Source: RBG-16-57-9 sp964462185 (lineage in GTDB: Archaea > Thermoproteota > Bathyarchaeia > TCS64). Taken from it: a DNA stretch of 41,076 bases. The stretch is from contig CAYWWV010000011.1 of assembly GCA_964462185.1 (NCBI GenBank), forward strand, positions 1 through 41,076, read 5' to 3'. The notes below the pieces were generated by a model. That model ran no database searches and was not told the origin of the DNA. It saw only the letters and a program-made list of their open reading frames with translations. Every line of letters starts with the position of its first letter. The stretch's first letter is position 1. This document shows, one piece after another, positions 12,402 to 21,258 of the stretch. The position numbers were made by a program, and so were the translations under genes.

Positions 12402-15244
12402 TCAGCTTTTCTCCAGCCTGACGGCGCATACCTTCAACTCCGGAATCTTACTGATGGGGTCCAGAGCGGGGTTTGTGAGCCTATTGGCTGCGGTCTCTGC
12501 GAAGTGGAAGGGGATGAAGACGACGCCCCTCGGGCTGCGGGGGGTCACAACCACCCTCCCCTCCACCTCCCCGCGCCGGCTCTTAACCCGCACCGGGGAA
12601 CCATCGGTCACTCCCAATTCCTGGGCGTCTTCAGGGTTGACCTCTATGGGGCAGCGGGGCACCAATGCGTCCAACACCTGGCTTCTACGGGTCATGGTGC
12701 CCGTGTGGAAGTGTTGGAGGATGCGCCCCGTGGTTAAAATCAGGGGGTATTCATCGTCGGTCAACTCGTCGGGGGGCTGGTGCTCCACCACGTGGAACCT
12801 GCCCAGGCCCCGTGTAAACCGGTTCCTGTGGAGGATGGGGGTTCCAGGGTGGTCGAACTCCGGGCAGGGCCACTGGAGCCCCTCACCCTCTAATCGGGGG
12901 TAAGAAATTCCGCCGTATATGGGGGTTAGCAGTGCTATCTCCTCCATGACGGCTGCGGGGCCCTGGTAGTGCATGGGGTATCCCATCTTCTGCGCCAGTC
13001 TGCAAATGATCTCCCAATCTGGGAGGCTCCCGCCTATGGGCTGGATGGCCTGCCTAACCCTCTGCACCCTCCTAGCCGTGTTGGTATAGGTTCCCTCTTT
13101 CTCGGCGAAGCTGCAGGAGGGTAGGACCACATCTGCCAGCTGGGCGGTCTCGGTGAGGAATACATCCTGGACCACCAGGAAATCCAGGGCCTTGAGAGCC
13201 TCCTCCACATGGGCCGNNNNNNNNNNNNNNNNNNNNNNNNNNNNNNNNNNNNNNNNNNNNNNNNNNNNNNNNNNNNNNNNNNNNNNNNNNNNNNNNNNNN
13301 NNNNNNNNNNNNNNNNACATCCTGGACCACCAGGAAATCCAGGGCCTTGAGAGCCTCCTCCACATGGGCCGTATGGGGCTCGCTGAGCATAGGGTTCTCC
13401 CCCATAATATACATGGCCCTTACATCCCCCCTGCCAGCGGCGTTGAAGGCCTCCACCAGGGTCAACCCCTTCTCGCGGCTGAGGGGGACCCCCCAGGCCT
13501 CTTGGAACCTCGAAGCGGTCTCAGGGTCCTCAACGGAGCGGTAGCCAGGGTAGACGTCGGGGAGACACCCCATGTCACACGCGCCTTGGACGTTGTTCTG
13601 GCCCCTCAGGGGGTTTACACCGCTGCCCGGTTTGCCTATGTTGCCCGTTAGCATGGCCAGGTTGGCGCAGCTGAGAACGTTGGCGGTGCCAGTGGTGTGT
13701 TGGGTTATGCCCATGCTGAATACGATGGAAGAGGGCTTCCCGGAGGCGTAGAGCCGGGCGGCCTCCACAATGGAGCCGGCTGGGACACCGGTGATCCTCT
13801 CCACCCTCTCGGGGGTGTACTTGGAGACGGCCTCCCTAAAAGCGTGGAAACCCTCGGTGCGGCTCTCGATGAACCCCTCGTCGTGGAGACCCTCCTGGAT
13901 GATGACGTTCATCAATCCATTGAGTAGAGCCACGTCGGTGCCTGGGCGGTGCCTGAGCCACACCGAGGCGAAGCGCACCAGGCCGATCTTTCGAGGGTCG
14001 GCCACTATGAGGCTTGCCCCCTTCTCCCTCACAGCCTTGATGATCTCCTTGGCTATCACGGGGTGGTTCTCGGTGGTGTTGCTCCCGATGACCAGGAAGC
14101 AGTTGGCCGACCCCAGGTCTTGGATGCTGTTGGTCATGGCCCCCGAGCCAAAGGCCTGGACCAGGCCGGCCACCGTGGGGGCGTGGCAGAGGCGGGCGCA
14201 GTGGTCCACATTGTTGGTGCCGATAACGGCGCGCATGAATTTCTGGAAGAGGTAGTTTTCCTCGTTGGTGCACTTGGCGGAGGCCAAGCCGTAGACAGCG
14301 TTGGGCCCAAACTCGTCCCTGATCCTCCCCAGCTTCCCCGCCACCAGGCCCAGGGCCTCCTCCCAGCTAGCCTCCTGGAGGCGCCCATCCTCCCCCCTCA
14401 CCAGGGGGGTGGTTAAACGGTGGGGGCTGTTCACCCAGTCGAAGCCGAACCGGCCTTTTACGCAGAGGCTTCCCAGGTTCTCGGGGCCCTCGAGATCGCC
14501 GCGGACCTTGACGAGGCGCTGCCCCCGTGTGTAGACTGTTAGGGTGCATCCCACGCCACAGTAGGGGCAGGTGGTCTTGGTGGGCTTTAGGTCCCTCCAA
14601 CGCCCCTGGAACCTGCTGGGCTTCTCGGTTAAAGCCCCAGTGGGGCAGTACTCCACGCATTCCCCGCAGCTAACGCAGCTGCTCAAGCCTAGCCCTACAC
14701 CCAGGTCGGCCACCAGCCTGGACTCGTATCCTCTCCCAGCGAAGGTGAGAACATCGTGGCCCCGCACCTGGTTGCAGGCTGAGACGCAGCGGCCGCATTT
14801 AACGCAGAGGTCTGGGTCGAACTGTATGGCGGGGCTTGTCTTATCCGGGGGGTTGCGGCGTGGTGGGGGGGTGAACCGGGGCTCCTCCAGGCCCAACTCG
14901 TAGGCCAGGTCTTGGAGGATGCAGGCTCCATCCATCTCGCATACCAAACAGTCCTGCTTGTGGTCTGAGAGGAGTAGCTCCAAGTTCAACCGCCTGGCCC
15001 TCAACACCCTCGGGTTCCTGGTCTCCACCACCATGCCGTGGGATATGGGGGTGGTGCATGCGGCCATGAGCCTATCAGGCCGCCCTACATCCACCACGCA
15101 TATCCTGCATGCACCGCTGGGCTTGAGATATGGGTGGTAGCAAAGGGTGGGTATGTCTATCCCGTTTTCCCGGGCCACCTCCAGGATGGTCTGGCCGGGC
15201 CTCCCAGAGACCCTTAAACCGTCGATGACCAACTCCACAGACAT
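12402..15244 (-). CDS. fdhA: Formate dehydrogenase catalytic subunit, interrupted by an assembly gap
   Basis: Collapsing the duplicated 55 nt around the gap (13217-13316) gives 895 aa in one frame. N-terminal NuoG-like part: [2Fe-2S] Cys 35, 46, 49, 63; His95/Cys99/102/108; two 4Fe-4S sets at Cys 147-157 and 190-200. Molybdopterin part: 4Fe-4S Cys 226, 229, 233, 261 and the metal-ligand motif DHCARLCHAPTVAGL, in which Cys353 replaces selenocysteine and is followed by the conserved His. The HFHTGTMTRRSQVLD segment belongs to the C-terminal dinucleotide-binding domain. It oxidises formate or reduces CO2 at Mo or W. The ATG immediately precedes the NuoF-like gene's stop, in operon order NuoE-NuoF-FdhA. 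A related oxidoreductase of the family is the alternative; the CARLCH motif favours formate. Confidence 0.9.
13217..13316. other. Assembly gap with 55-nt duplicated flanks
   Basis: 13162-13216 and 13317-13371 are identical. Collapsing one copy restores the formate dehydrogenase frame. Confidence 0.95.
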
Positions 15245-17071
15245 CTAGACACCCCCCAAGATAGCCCCCCTTGGGCATACCTGGGCGCATCGCCCGCATC
15301 CTGTGCAAAGGCCCACCTGTATGGAGGCTTTGCTGTCGCTGCCCAGCTGGATGGCCTCCACGGGGCACTCCTGGATGCAGAGGCCGCACCCCACACATGC
15401 CTCGGGGTCCACAGTGTATCCCTGTCGGAGGCCTACGCATACCCCTGCGGGACACATCTTCCCCCGAATGTGAGCCAGGTACTCCTCCTCGAAGTAGTTA
15501 AGGGTGGTGAGAACGGGGTTGGGTGCGCTCCCCCCTAGGGCGCATAGGCTGGTCTCCTTGACCACCTGGGAAAGCTCCCGCAGCAACTCGAGGTGGGACT
15601 CCTCCCCCCGTCCACTGGTGATGGCCTCTAGGACCTCATGCATCCTCTTAAGCCCCACCCGGCAGGGGGTGCATAGGCCGCAGGACTCGGCTGTGGTGAA
15701 GCCCAGGAAGAACTTGGCCACATCGACGACGCAGGCGGTGTCGTCGATCACCACTATGCCGCCGCTCCCCATGATGCTCCCCGCCTCTTGTAGCGACTCG
15801 TAGTCCAGCGGGAGGTCTAGGTGGGCCTCCGATAGGCAGCCCCCCGAGGGGCCCCCCGTTTGAACAGCTTTAAACCTCCGGCCCTCCAAGGGGCCTCCCC
15901 CCACCTCGAAGACCAGGGTCCTAAGGGTGGTGCCCAGGGGGACCTCCACCGCCCCACTCCTCTGGATGGAGCCCGTCAGGCAGAAAACCTTGGTTCCCTT
16001 GCTTTTCTCCGTGCCCACCGAGGCGAAGCTCTCGGGGCCCTTGACGAGTATTCCTGGGACGTGTGCCAGGGTCTCCACGTTGTTGATGCATGTGGGCCGG
16101 CCCCAGAGGCCGTGGCTGGAGGGGAAGGGGGGCCTGGGCCTGGGGGTGGCTCGCCTCCCCTCGATGGCGGCCAGCATGGCGGTCTCCTCCCCACACACGA
16201 AGGCTCCGGCGCTGGTGATGACGGTGACATGGAAGTCGAAGTCGCTTCCCATGATCTCCTCACCCAGGAAGCCCTCCCTCTCGGCCTGGGCGACGGCCTT
16301 CCCCAGCCTCTCGGCCATAAGGGGCTTCTCAGCCCTCACGAATATGAAGCCCTCCCTCGCACCCACGGCATAGGCGGCTATGATCAACCCTTCCAAGACC
16401 TTGTGGGGGTCGCCCTCAGCGTTTAGCCTGTTCATGAAGGCCCCGGGATCTCCCTCATCGGCGTTGCAGATCACGTATTTGAGGTCTCCAGCCTCCTCGC
16501 GGGTGAACCTCCACTTAAGCCCAGTGGGGAAGCCGGCGCCCCCCCTCCCCCGCAGCCCACTCCGAGAGACAGCCTCGATAACCTCCTCGGGCTCCATCCC
16601 CAGCGCTGTCCTAAGCCCCGAGTAGCCTCCCACCGCCAGGTACTCTTGGATGGACTCTGGGTCGATCACGCCACAGTTCTCGATGGCGTCTCTAACCTGG
16701 TGTTTGAAGAAGGGGTGCCCCTCCAGCGGGTGCATCCCTGGACCCTGCTGTGGGTCGTCTCCCCTCCTGGCCAGCCAGACTCCTTTGGGGTCCTCCCTGG
16801 AGACCGCCCTCAATATGTCCTCGGCCATGGAGGGGGTGACGTTGGAGTAGAGCCAACTTGGGCCCCCCTCGGTGAAAACCTCCACCAAGGGCTCTGCGAA
16901 GCACGACCCAATGCACCCCGTCTTAACCACCTCCGCCCCCAACCCCAGCCTCTCCGAGGCCTCCAGAAACGCCTCGTAAACAGCCCTAGCCCCAGAGGCC
17001 AAGCCACAAGTGCTCATACCCACATTAACCCTCACCCCATCCTCACCCACCCGCAAACCACGTAAACTCAT
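15245..17071 (-). CDS. NuoF/HndC-like NAD(P)H-binding diaphorase subunit
   Basis: 608 aa with three parts. Residues 10-95 are a thioredoxin-like [2Fe-2S] domain (MSTCGLASGA and KTGCIGSCFAEP). About 130-540 is the NuoF core with FMN/NADH motif GLRGRGGAGFPTGLKW, NADEGDPGAFMNR and the 4Fe-4S motif SCGLCTPCRVG. The C-terminus holds two ferredoxin-type 4Fe-4S motifs (CVGCGLCIQECP, CTGCGRCAQVCP). This layout is that of HndC/HydB-type subunits of NAD(P)-linked and electron-bifurcating enzymes. The ATG at 17069-17071 has GGAGG 4 nt upstream and shares its A with the TGA stop of the NuoE-like gene, so translation is coupled. It passes electrons between FdhA and NAD(P), possibly also ferredoxin. Confidence 0.92.
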   Translation of the reverse strand: MSLRGLRVGEDGVRVNVGMSTCGLASGARAVYEAFLEASERLGLGAEVVKTGCIGSCFAEPLVEVFTEGGPSWLYSNVTPSMAEDILRAVSREDPKGVWLARRGDDPQQGPGMHPLEGHPFFKHQVRDAIENCGVIDPESIQEYLAVGGYSGLRTALGMEPEEVIEAVSRSGLRGRGGAGFPTGLKWRFTREEAGDLKYVICNADEGDPGAFMNRLNAEGDPHKVLEGLIIAAYAVGAREGFIFVRAEKPLMAERLGKAVAQAEREGFLGEEIMGSDFDFHVTVITSAGAFVCGEETAMLAAIEGRRATPRPRPPFPSSHGLWGRPTCINNVETLAHVPGILVKGPESFASVGTEKSKGTKVFCLTGSIQRSGAVEVPLGTTLRTLVFEVGGGPLEGRRFKAVQTGGPSGGCLSEAHLDLPLDYESLQEAGSIMGSGGIVVIDDTACVVDVAKFFLGFTTAESCGLCTPCRVGLKRMHEVLEAITSGRGEESHLELLRELSQVVKETSLCALGGSAPNPVLTTLNYFEEEYLAHIRGKMCPAGVCVGLRQGYTVDPEACVGCGLCIQECPVEAIQLGSDSKASIQVGLCTGCGRCAQVCPRGAILGGV

Positions 17072-17553
17072 CAAACCTCCCCCCTATACCGGTCCAGTAA
17101 AGCCTTCAAAGCCGCAGGAGAAGCCTTCCCCAACACCTCGTCGTCTATCTTCACCACAGGCGCAAGGCTACAAGCCCCCAGGCAGCGCACCTCCTGCAGG
17201 GTGAACAAGCCGTCGGGGGAGGAGTCCTCCCCAGGCCTCAACCCCAGCTCCCCCCTCAACCAGTCTAAGAGTTCCTGGGAGCCAGCGATATGGCAGGCAG
17301 TGCCCTTGCAGACACATATCCTATGGAGACCTTCGGGGCGCAATCGGAACTGGTGGTAAAAAGTGGCCACACCGTAGACCCTGGAGAGGGAAACCCCCAA
17401 CAGCTCGGAGACCGCCTGTAAAGACTCCTTTGAGAGGTATCCCTCTTCCTCCTGGAGTCTCTGGAGGACGGGGATTAGAGGGTTGCTCGAGGAATCCCTG
17501 TGACTGGAAACAACCTGGAGAATGACATCCTGTATATGACCGCGACTACCCAC
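17071..17553 (-). CDS. NuoE-like [2Fe-2S] subunit
   Basis: 160 aa thioredoxin-fold protein. A helical N-terminal part (NPLIPVLQRLQEEEGYLSKE, and SRVYGVATFYHQF) is followed by the [2Fe-2S] ligands in CKGTACHI and RCLGACSLAPVV, as in NuoE/HndA. It is the first gene of the operon; GTG at 17551-17553 is the likely start, about 30 nt after a minus-strand TTTAAA. It would relay electrons in the diaphorase module of the formate dehydrogenase complex. Confidence 0.92.
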   Translation of the reverse strand: MGSRGHIQDVILQVVSSHRDSSSNPLIPVLQRLQEEEGYLSKESLQAVSELLGVSLSRVYGVATFYHQFRLRPEGLHRICVCKGTACHIAGSQELLDWLRGELGLRPGEDSSPDGLFTLQEVRCLGACSLAPVVKIDDEVLGKASPAALKALLDRYRGEV

Positions 17554-17583
17554 CTGAAATCAATAGCTCTATGGCTGTAAAGG

Positions 17584-17589
17584 TTTAAA
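17584..17589 (-). promoter_or_regulatory. Possible TATA box of the NuoE-NuoF-FdhA operon
   Basis: TTTAAA within AATTTAAACC on the minus strand, 31-36 nt before the GTG. It overlaps the stop of the TPR gene, so readthrough from that gene is also possible. Confidence 0.45.
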
Positions 17590-18178
17590 TTGTGCGTTCA
17601 GCCACCCCTCCACCGGTTTTCGACTTACAGTCTTCAAGTATCTTCCTCAAGGATTCGCTCTCCCCAAAGGAGAGCGCGGTTTCCAGGTGGGGGATGGCCT
17701 CCTGGAACTGGCCCTTCTGGTATTTCACCAGGGCCAACATGTGGTGGGCGAGAGGGTTCATGGAGTCGAGCTCCAGGGCCCGTTTGAAGAAGACCTCAGC
17801 CGAGTCCAGGTTCCCCTGGCTGTAATCGGCCTGCCCCCTCATAACCAGGAGGATGTCGGAGGGCTGAATCTCTAGGACTTTATCGATGATGGGTATGGCC
17901 TCTGCATGCCTTCCCTGCATCATGAGGTACATGGCGTGGAGCTCCTTGGGTGTTGGGTGTTCTGGGTCTAATTCACAGGCCTCTAAGATAGTGGTGATGG
18001 CTTTGTCTAAATCTCCAAGACCGGCGTAAGCCTGGGATAGGTAGATAAGTATAACTGGGTCCTGGGGTTTCTTCCGGGAGGCAAGCTGGAGACTCTTAAC
18101 GGCTTTATCGAACCTTCTCGCCTGAAGGTGTTTTAAGCCCTCTCGAACCAGCATGGATGCTGGCTTCAGGAAAGACAT
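17585..18178 (-). CDS. Tetratricopeptide-repeat protein
   Basis: 197 aa composed of about five TPR units, for example RRFDKAVKSLQLASRKKPQD, GDLDKAITTILEACELDPEH, GRHAEAIPIIDKVLEIQPSD, GNLDSAEVFFKRALELDSMN and GQFQEAIPHLETALSFGESE. TPRs form a right-handed superhelix for protein-protein contact. No other domain, signal or membrane segment is seen. It lies 31 nt upstream of the NuoE-like gene on the same strand and might help assemble that complex, but this is only context. Confidence 0.9.
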   Translation of the reverse strand: MSFLKPASMLVREGLKHLQARRFDKAVKSLQLASRKKPQDPVILIYLSQAYAGLGDLDKAITTILEACELDPEHPTPKELHAMYLMMQGRHAEAIPIIDKVLEIQPSDILLVMRGQADYSQGNLDSAEVFFKRALELDSMNPLAHHMLALVKYQKGQFQEAIPHLETALSFGESESLRKILEDCKSKTGGGVAERTI

Positions 18179-18218
18179 TTGGGTATTAATTGCTGAGGAG
18201 GCTTAAAATGTAGCTCCC

Positions 18219-19454
18219 TCAATCCTCCCCATCCCTCAAGACCAGGGGGTAGATGAGGCTGAGGATAAGGGTTAGCCCTGCGCCGATGAAGGCGGGGGCG
18301 TCCAAGCTCACCTGCTCCATCAACAACCCCCCCAACCAGGGGGAGAACATACCTGCCAGGTTCATGGAGATGGTTCTCATGCTGTTAGCGGTGCTTAACT
18401 CCTCCTTGCCCACACTCCTCATGAATATCGATGTGAGCAAGGGGTCGGACATGAAACGGGTGGCCGTCCTTGCTAGGTAGAAGACGGCTAGAATCTGGAA
18501 GGAGGGGCTGAGGGGCATTAAAAAGAAGAAGAGGCTGGAGAGGCCTATGCCAAGTGCGGCGCTTTTAATGGTGCCTAGCTTGCTTGAAACCATGGAGGCC
18601 AATCCGTTGCTGAGGGCCATAGTGAAGTTGCTTAGGAAGAAGAGAGAGCCCAACTCGCCGCTGGATACCCCAAACTTGGAGTGGACGTAGTAGGGGAAGA
18701 GCCCGAAGAAGATGCCTCCCACCAGGTTGATGGCGAAGAAGATGAAGCAGAACTCCAGGACCGTTCTCCAGCTTTGCAGCCGTAGCTGGAACCCCTTGTT
18801 CCGGGTCTCGGCTAGTCCCCGGGTGGAGGCCAGGTAGAAAAAGTATTGGGCTATGAATAGGGTGGAGGCCACCAGCAACACCTGCCTGTAGGCAAGGTAT
18901 TCTGTTAGGCCGAGTTCTCTGATTAGGAGCGGAGGGATAGTCCCCCCTAGGTTCCCCAGACTCATGGCGAATAGGTTCACCAAACCATATAGCCCAAAAG
19001 CCTTGTCTAAATCCTCTCTACGATGGAAACCGGTGTATAGGGGGGCTAAGACGGTGAAAGTAGCGTTGCACACACCAAAAAGGAAGAAGGAGACGGCATA
19101 CCCGGAAAGGGTTTGAGAGAGTAAGAACCCCCCGATCCCCACGCTGGCGAAAACCATGCCCAACACGATGAAGGGTCTCTTACCATACCTATCAGCCAGT
19201 AGACCAACGGGGATGGAGAACAATACAGATGCCAGGGGATTGAATAGGAAGACCTTTCCCAGGCTTAGGGCTGAGAACCCCTGGGACACCAGGTATAGCT
19301 GGAGGATGGAGTTGAAAACACCGTTAGAAAACCCGTTTAGGGCTCCCCCAGCTAGGAAAAGCTTGGACGCAGGGGAGAGCTGGGAGGGCATAACAGACTG
19401 GGCAAAACCTCTCAACCTGCGGGATATGGCTGACTCGTACCCCTGGCTAGCCAT
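18219..19454 (-). CDS. Major facilitator superfamily transporter
   Basis: 411 aa with 12 predicted membrane segments in two halves. The MFS motif A appears as GLLADRYGKRP (about 83-93) after the second segment, and a central loop (TRGLAETRNKGFQLRLQSW) separates the halves. The ATG at 19452-19454 has GGAGG 7 nt upstream, and CTTTTTAAGG on the minus strand about 35 nt before it is a likely TATA box. The substrate cannot be told; single-gene MFS carriers of this type are often exporters. Confidence 0.9.
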   Translation of the reverse strand: MASQGYESAISRRLRGFAQSVMPSQLSPASKLFLAGGALNGFSNGVFNSILQLYLVSQGFSALSLGKVFLFNPLASVLFSIPVGLLADRYGKRPFIVLGMVFASVGIGGFLLSQTLSGYAVSFFLFGVCNATFTVLAPLYTGFHRREDLDKAFGLYGLVNLFAMSLGNLGGTIPPLLIRELGLTEYLAYRQVLLVASTLFIAQYFFYLASTRGLAETRNKGFQLRLQSWRTVLEFCFIFFAINLVGGIFFGLFPYYVHSKFGVSSGELGSLFFLSNFTMALSNGLASMVSSKLGTIKSAALGIGLSSLFFFLMPLSPSFQILAVFYLARTATRFMSDPLLTSIFMRSVGKEELSTANSMRTISMNLAGMFSPWLGGLLMEQVSLDAPAFIGAGLTLILSLIYPLVLRDGED

Positions 19455-19674
19455 AGACCCGCCTCCACGGAGAAACCCTCCTTAAAAAGTAGGGGAACTG
19501 GGCAGGGAAAGCCAGGCCTAGAGCCCCAGCATTGGAAACCATAGGCACCACATCCCTCCCTCCCTATTAAAAAAGAACGCAAATCAGGTGAGCACAGTAA
19601 ATAATCACAGAATGTGACTACCAAACGTGTTTTAACCTTAAAAAGGCTGAAAACAGCACCTTAATCGAAACATT

Positions 19675-20982
19675 GTGACTGAGAGAGTAGTCGGTAAAAG
19701 AGTCCAGCTCTCAGAGGTGGAAGGAGACCTCTACCTTGAGGATGCCTCTGTGGAGACCCCTCAAGGGCTACTGCGAGTCCACCAAACCCTGTTCTGCAGT
19801 GGGAGATGCCGCATCCAAGGCAACGTCATCTGTAACCAACTCATTGCCGAGGGGAGCACGGTTACAATAGGGGGGGACCTTTCCACAACCACCGTCGAGG
19901 CAAAGAGGTCCAGCGTAGAGGTCGCAGGCTCTCTCAAAGCAGGGGAAGCCCAGGTGGCCAAATCCCTAGAGGTGGGGGGAGAGCTAGAGGCTGAGAGTGT
20001 AAGGGTGGGGGGCTCTATGGTGGTTGAGGGAGATGCTAGGGCCAAGAGGGTTAGGGTTGGGGGGAGGCTGAGGATTAGGGGGGATGCGTCCATCGACCAT
20101 GTGGAGGCGGGGGGCTCCTACAGGGTCTGGGGCAGGTCCACCTCCAAGACCATAGACGTAGGGGGAACTCTGAAGACTAGGGAGATCGAGGCAGAGGAGA
20201 TCGACGTGGGAGGCTCTTTCAAGGCGGATGGGGCTGTGAATGTGAAGAGCATTGAGGTAGGGGGCTCGGTGAAGATCGCCGGAGGGAGGGTGGAGAGGAA
20301 GATCGATGTGGGGGGTTCTTTCTCCTCCTCCAAGCCCTTGGAGTTCGCAGACCTGGAGGTGGGGGGCGTAGGAAAGCTGGAGGAGGGTGGGGTGGGTAAC
20401 ACGATCGATGTGGGTGGCGTATTCAAGACGGGGGGCGGCTTGAGGTTCAACAAGCTGAGTGTGGGGGGTATCGCCGAATTGGGCGGCGACTCCCATGGAA
20501 ACGAGCTAACGGTTGGAGGCGTGCTCAGGGTTAAGGGCAGCCTTGAGGTCGAGGAGCGATTCAAGGTAGGCGGGAAGGCCCGCGTGGAGGGGGAGCTCAA
20601 AGCACGGACTGTCCGTGTGGGAGGCTCCCTGAAAGCCAACAAGGTGGTGGCCGAGGAGTATATTGAGACAAGCAGCCTCTCCACAAGGGAGGGGGCTAAG
20701 GCGTCAAGGGTGGAGATTGGTAGGCGGGGAAAGGTTCGGGGCCCTTTGGTGGGAGGAGAGATTGTGCTGAGGGAGAGGGTGGAGGCGGAAGACATTTGGG
20801 GAGACGTGGTGCGGCTGCGCCGGGGGTGCAGCGCGGGAAGAGTGTATGGCCGCTTGGTGCAGCTGGAGGCCAGATGCAGGGTGGAGGAGGTTGAATACAC
20901 CGAGGAACTCCAAGTAGAGCCAGGGTGCAGGATCAATAAGCCCCCGGTCAAGGTGAGCCAGCTACCTGAGCCTCCCCTCTAG
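19675..20982 (+). CDS. VGG-repeat beta-solenoid protein (bactofilin-like)
   Basis: 435 aa, soluble, no signal or membrane segment. From about residue 75 to 330 it consists of roughly 15 units beginning [VIL]-x-V-G-G, for example LEVGGELE, VRVGGSMV, IDVGGTLK, IDVGGSFK, IEVGGSVK, LSVGGIAE, FKVGGKAR. The usual period is 17 residues (one unit of 11, one of 16), close to one turn of a beta-helix. Charged and small residues fill the remainder. The C-terminal 100 residues keep hydrophobic periodicity but contain spaced Cys (GCSAGR, ARCRVEE, GCRINK). Bactofilins and polymer-forming cytoskeletal proteins share such Gly-rich turns, so a filament or scaffold role is inferred. The GTG start follows a CTTAAAAAGG TATA-like element. 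It is followed by a winged-helix gene after 9 nt. Confidence 0.8.
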   Translation: MTERVVGKRVQLSEVEGDLYLEDASVETPQGLLRVHQTLFCSGRCRIQGNVICNQLIAEGSTVTIGGDLSTTTVEAKRSSVEVAGSLKAGEAQVAKSLEVGGELEAESVRVGGSMVVEGDARAKRVRVGGRLRIRGDASIDHVEAGGSYRVWGRSTSKTIDVGGTLKTREIEAEEIDVGGSFKADGAVNVKSIEVGGSVKIAGGRVERKIDVGGSFSSSKPLEFADLEVGGVGKLEEGGVGNTIDVGGVFKTGGGLRFNKLSVGGIAELGGDSHGNELTVGGVLRVKGSLEVEERFKVGGKARVEGELKARTVRVGGSLKANKVVAEEYIETSSLSTREGAKASRVEIGRRGKVRGPLVGGEIVLRERVEAEDIWGDVVRLRRGCSAGRVYGRLVQLEARCRVEEVEYTEELQVEPGCRINKPPVKVSQLPEPPL

Positions 20983-20991
20983 GTGAGACCC

Positions 20992-21258
20992 ATGGCCAGG
21001 AGAACCCGCTATGATATCTACCAAGACATCTTGGAAACCTTGGTGAGGAGGGGGGCCACGGGGATAACCAGGATAAGCTATGGGGCCAACCTTCCTGTAG
21101 ACAGGGCCAAGGAAGCCGTGAATTTTTTGCTGGAGAGGGGGCTCATAGAGGAGGCCGAGATCGGAGGCTACACCCAATATGTTATTACGGGGAGGGGCGG
21201 CGAGTTCCTAAACGCCCTCAAGACCGTTAAAAAATACCTTTCTGAAGGCGAACGCTAG
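20992..21258 (+). CDS. Winged-helix DNA-binding protein (HTH_45/ArnR1-like)
   Basis: 88 aa. RTRYDIYQDILETLVRRGAT, ITRISYGANLPVDRAKEAVN and LLERGLIEE form the three-helix winged-helix core of the archaeal family often called HTH_45, followed by the wing (YTQYVITGRGGEFL) and a final helix. The ATG at 20992 is chosen because AGGTGA, overlapping the upstream gene's TAG, lies 5 nt before it. It is tightly coupled to the VGG-repeat gene and is a likely regulator of it or a partner. The protein at 38901-39215 is a distant relative. The 3' end overlaps the convergent M23-like gene by 4 nt. Confidence 0.88.
   Translation: MARRTRYDIYQDILETLVRRGATGITRISYGANLPVDRAKEAVNFLLERGLIEEAEIGGYTQYVITGRGGEFLNALKTVKKYLSEGER

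Noticed and set aside
13697..14416. Long plus-strand open frames across the formate dehydrogenase gene
   Set aside because: They are antisense shadows produced by high GC. The minus-strand protein has all expected cofactor motifs.
12402..15244. Two separate or truncated formate dehydrogenase genes
   Set aside because: The break coincides with a duplicated-flank gap. The collapsed frame is continuous and of normal length.
19900..20660. CRISPR-like or DNA tandem repeat array
   Set aside because: The periodic GTGGGGGGC-type runs simply encode the VGG protein repeats. Spacing is 51 nt by codon periodicity and the units diverge at the DNA level.
20118..20951. 277-codon open frame antisense to the VGG-repeat gene
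   Set aside because: It is Ser/Thr/Pro-rich, mirrors the GC-rich repeat on the other strand, and has no ribosome-binding site or domain.
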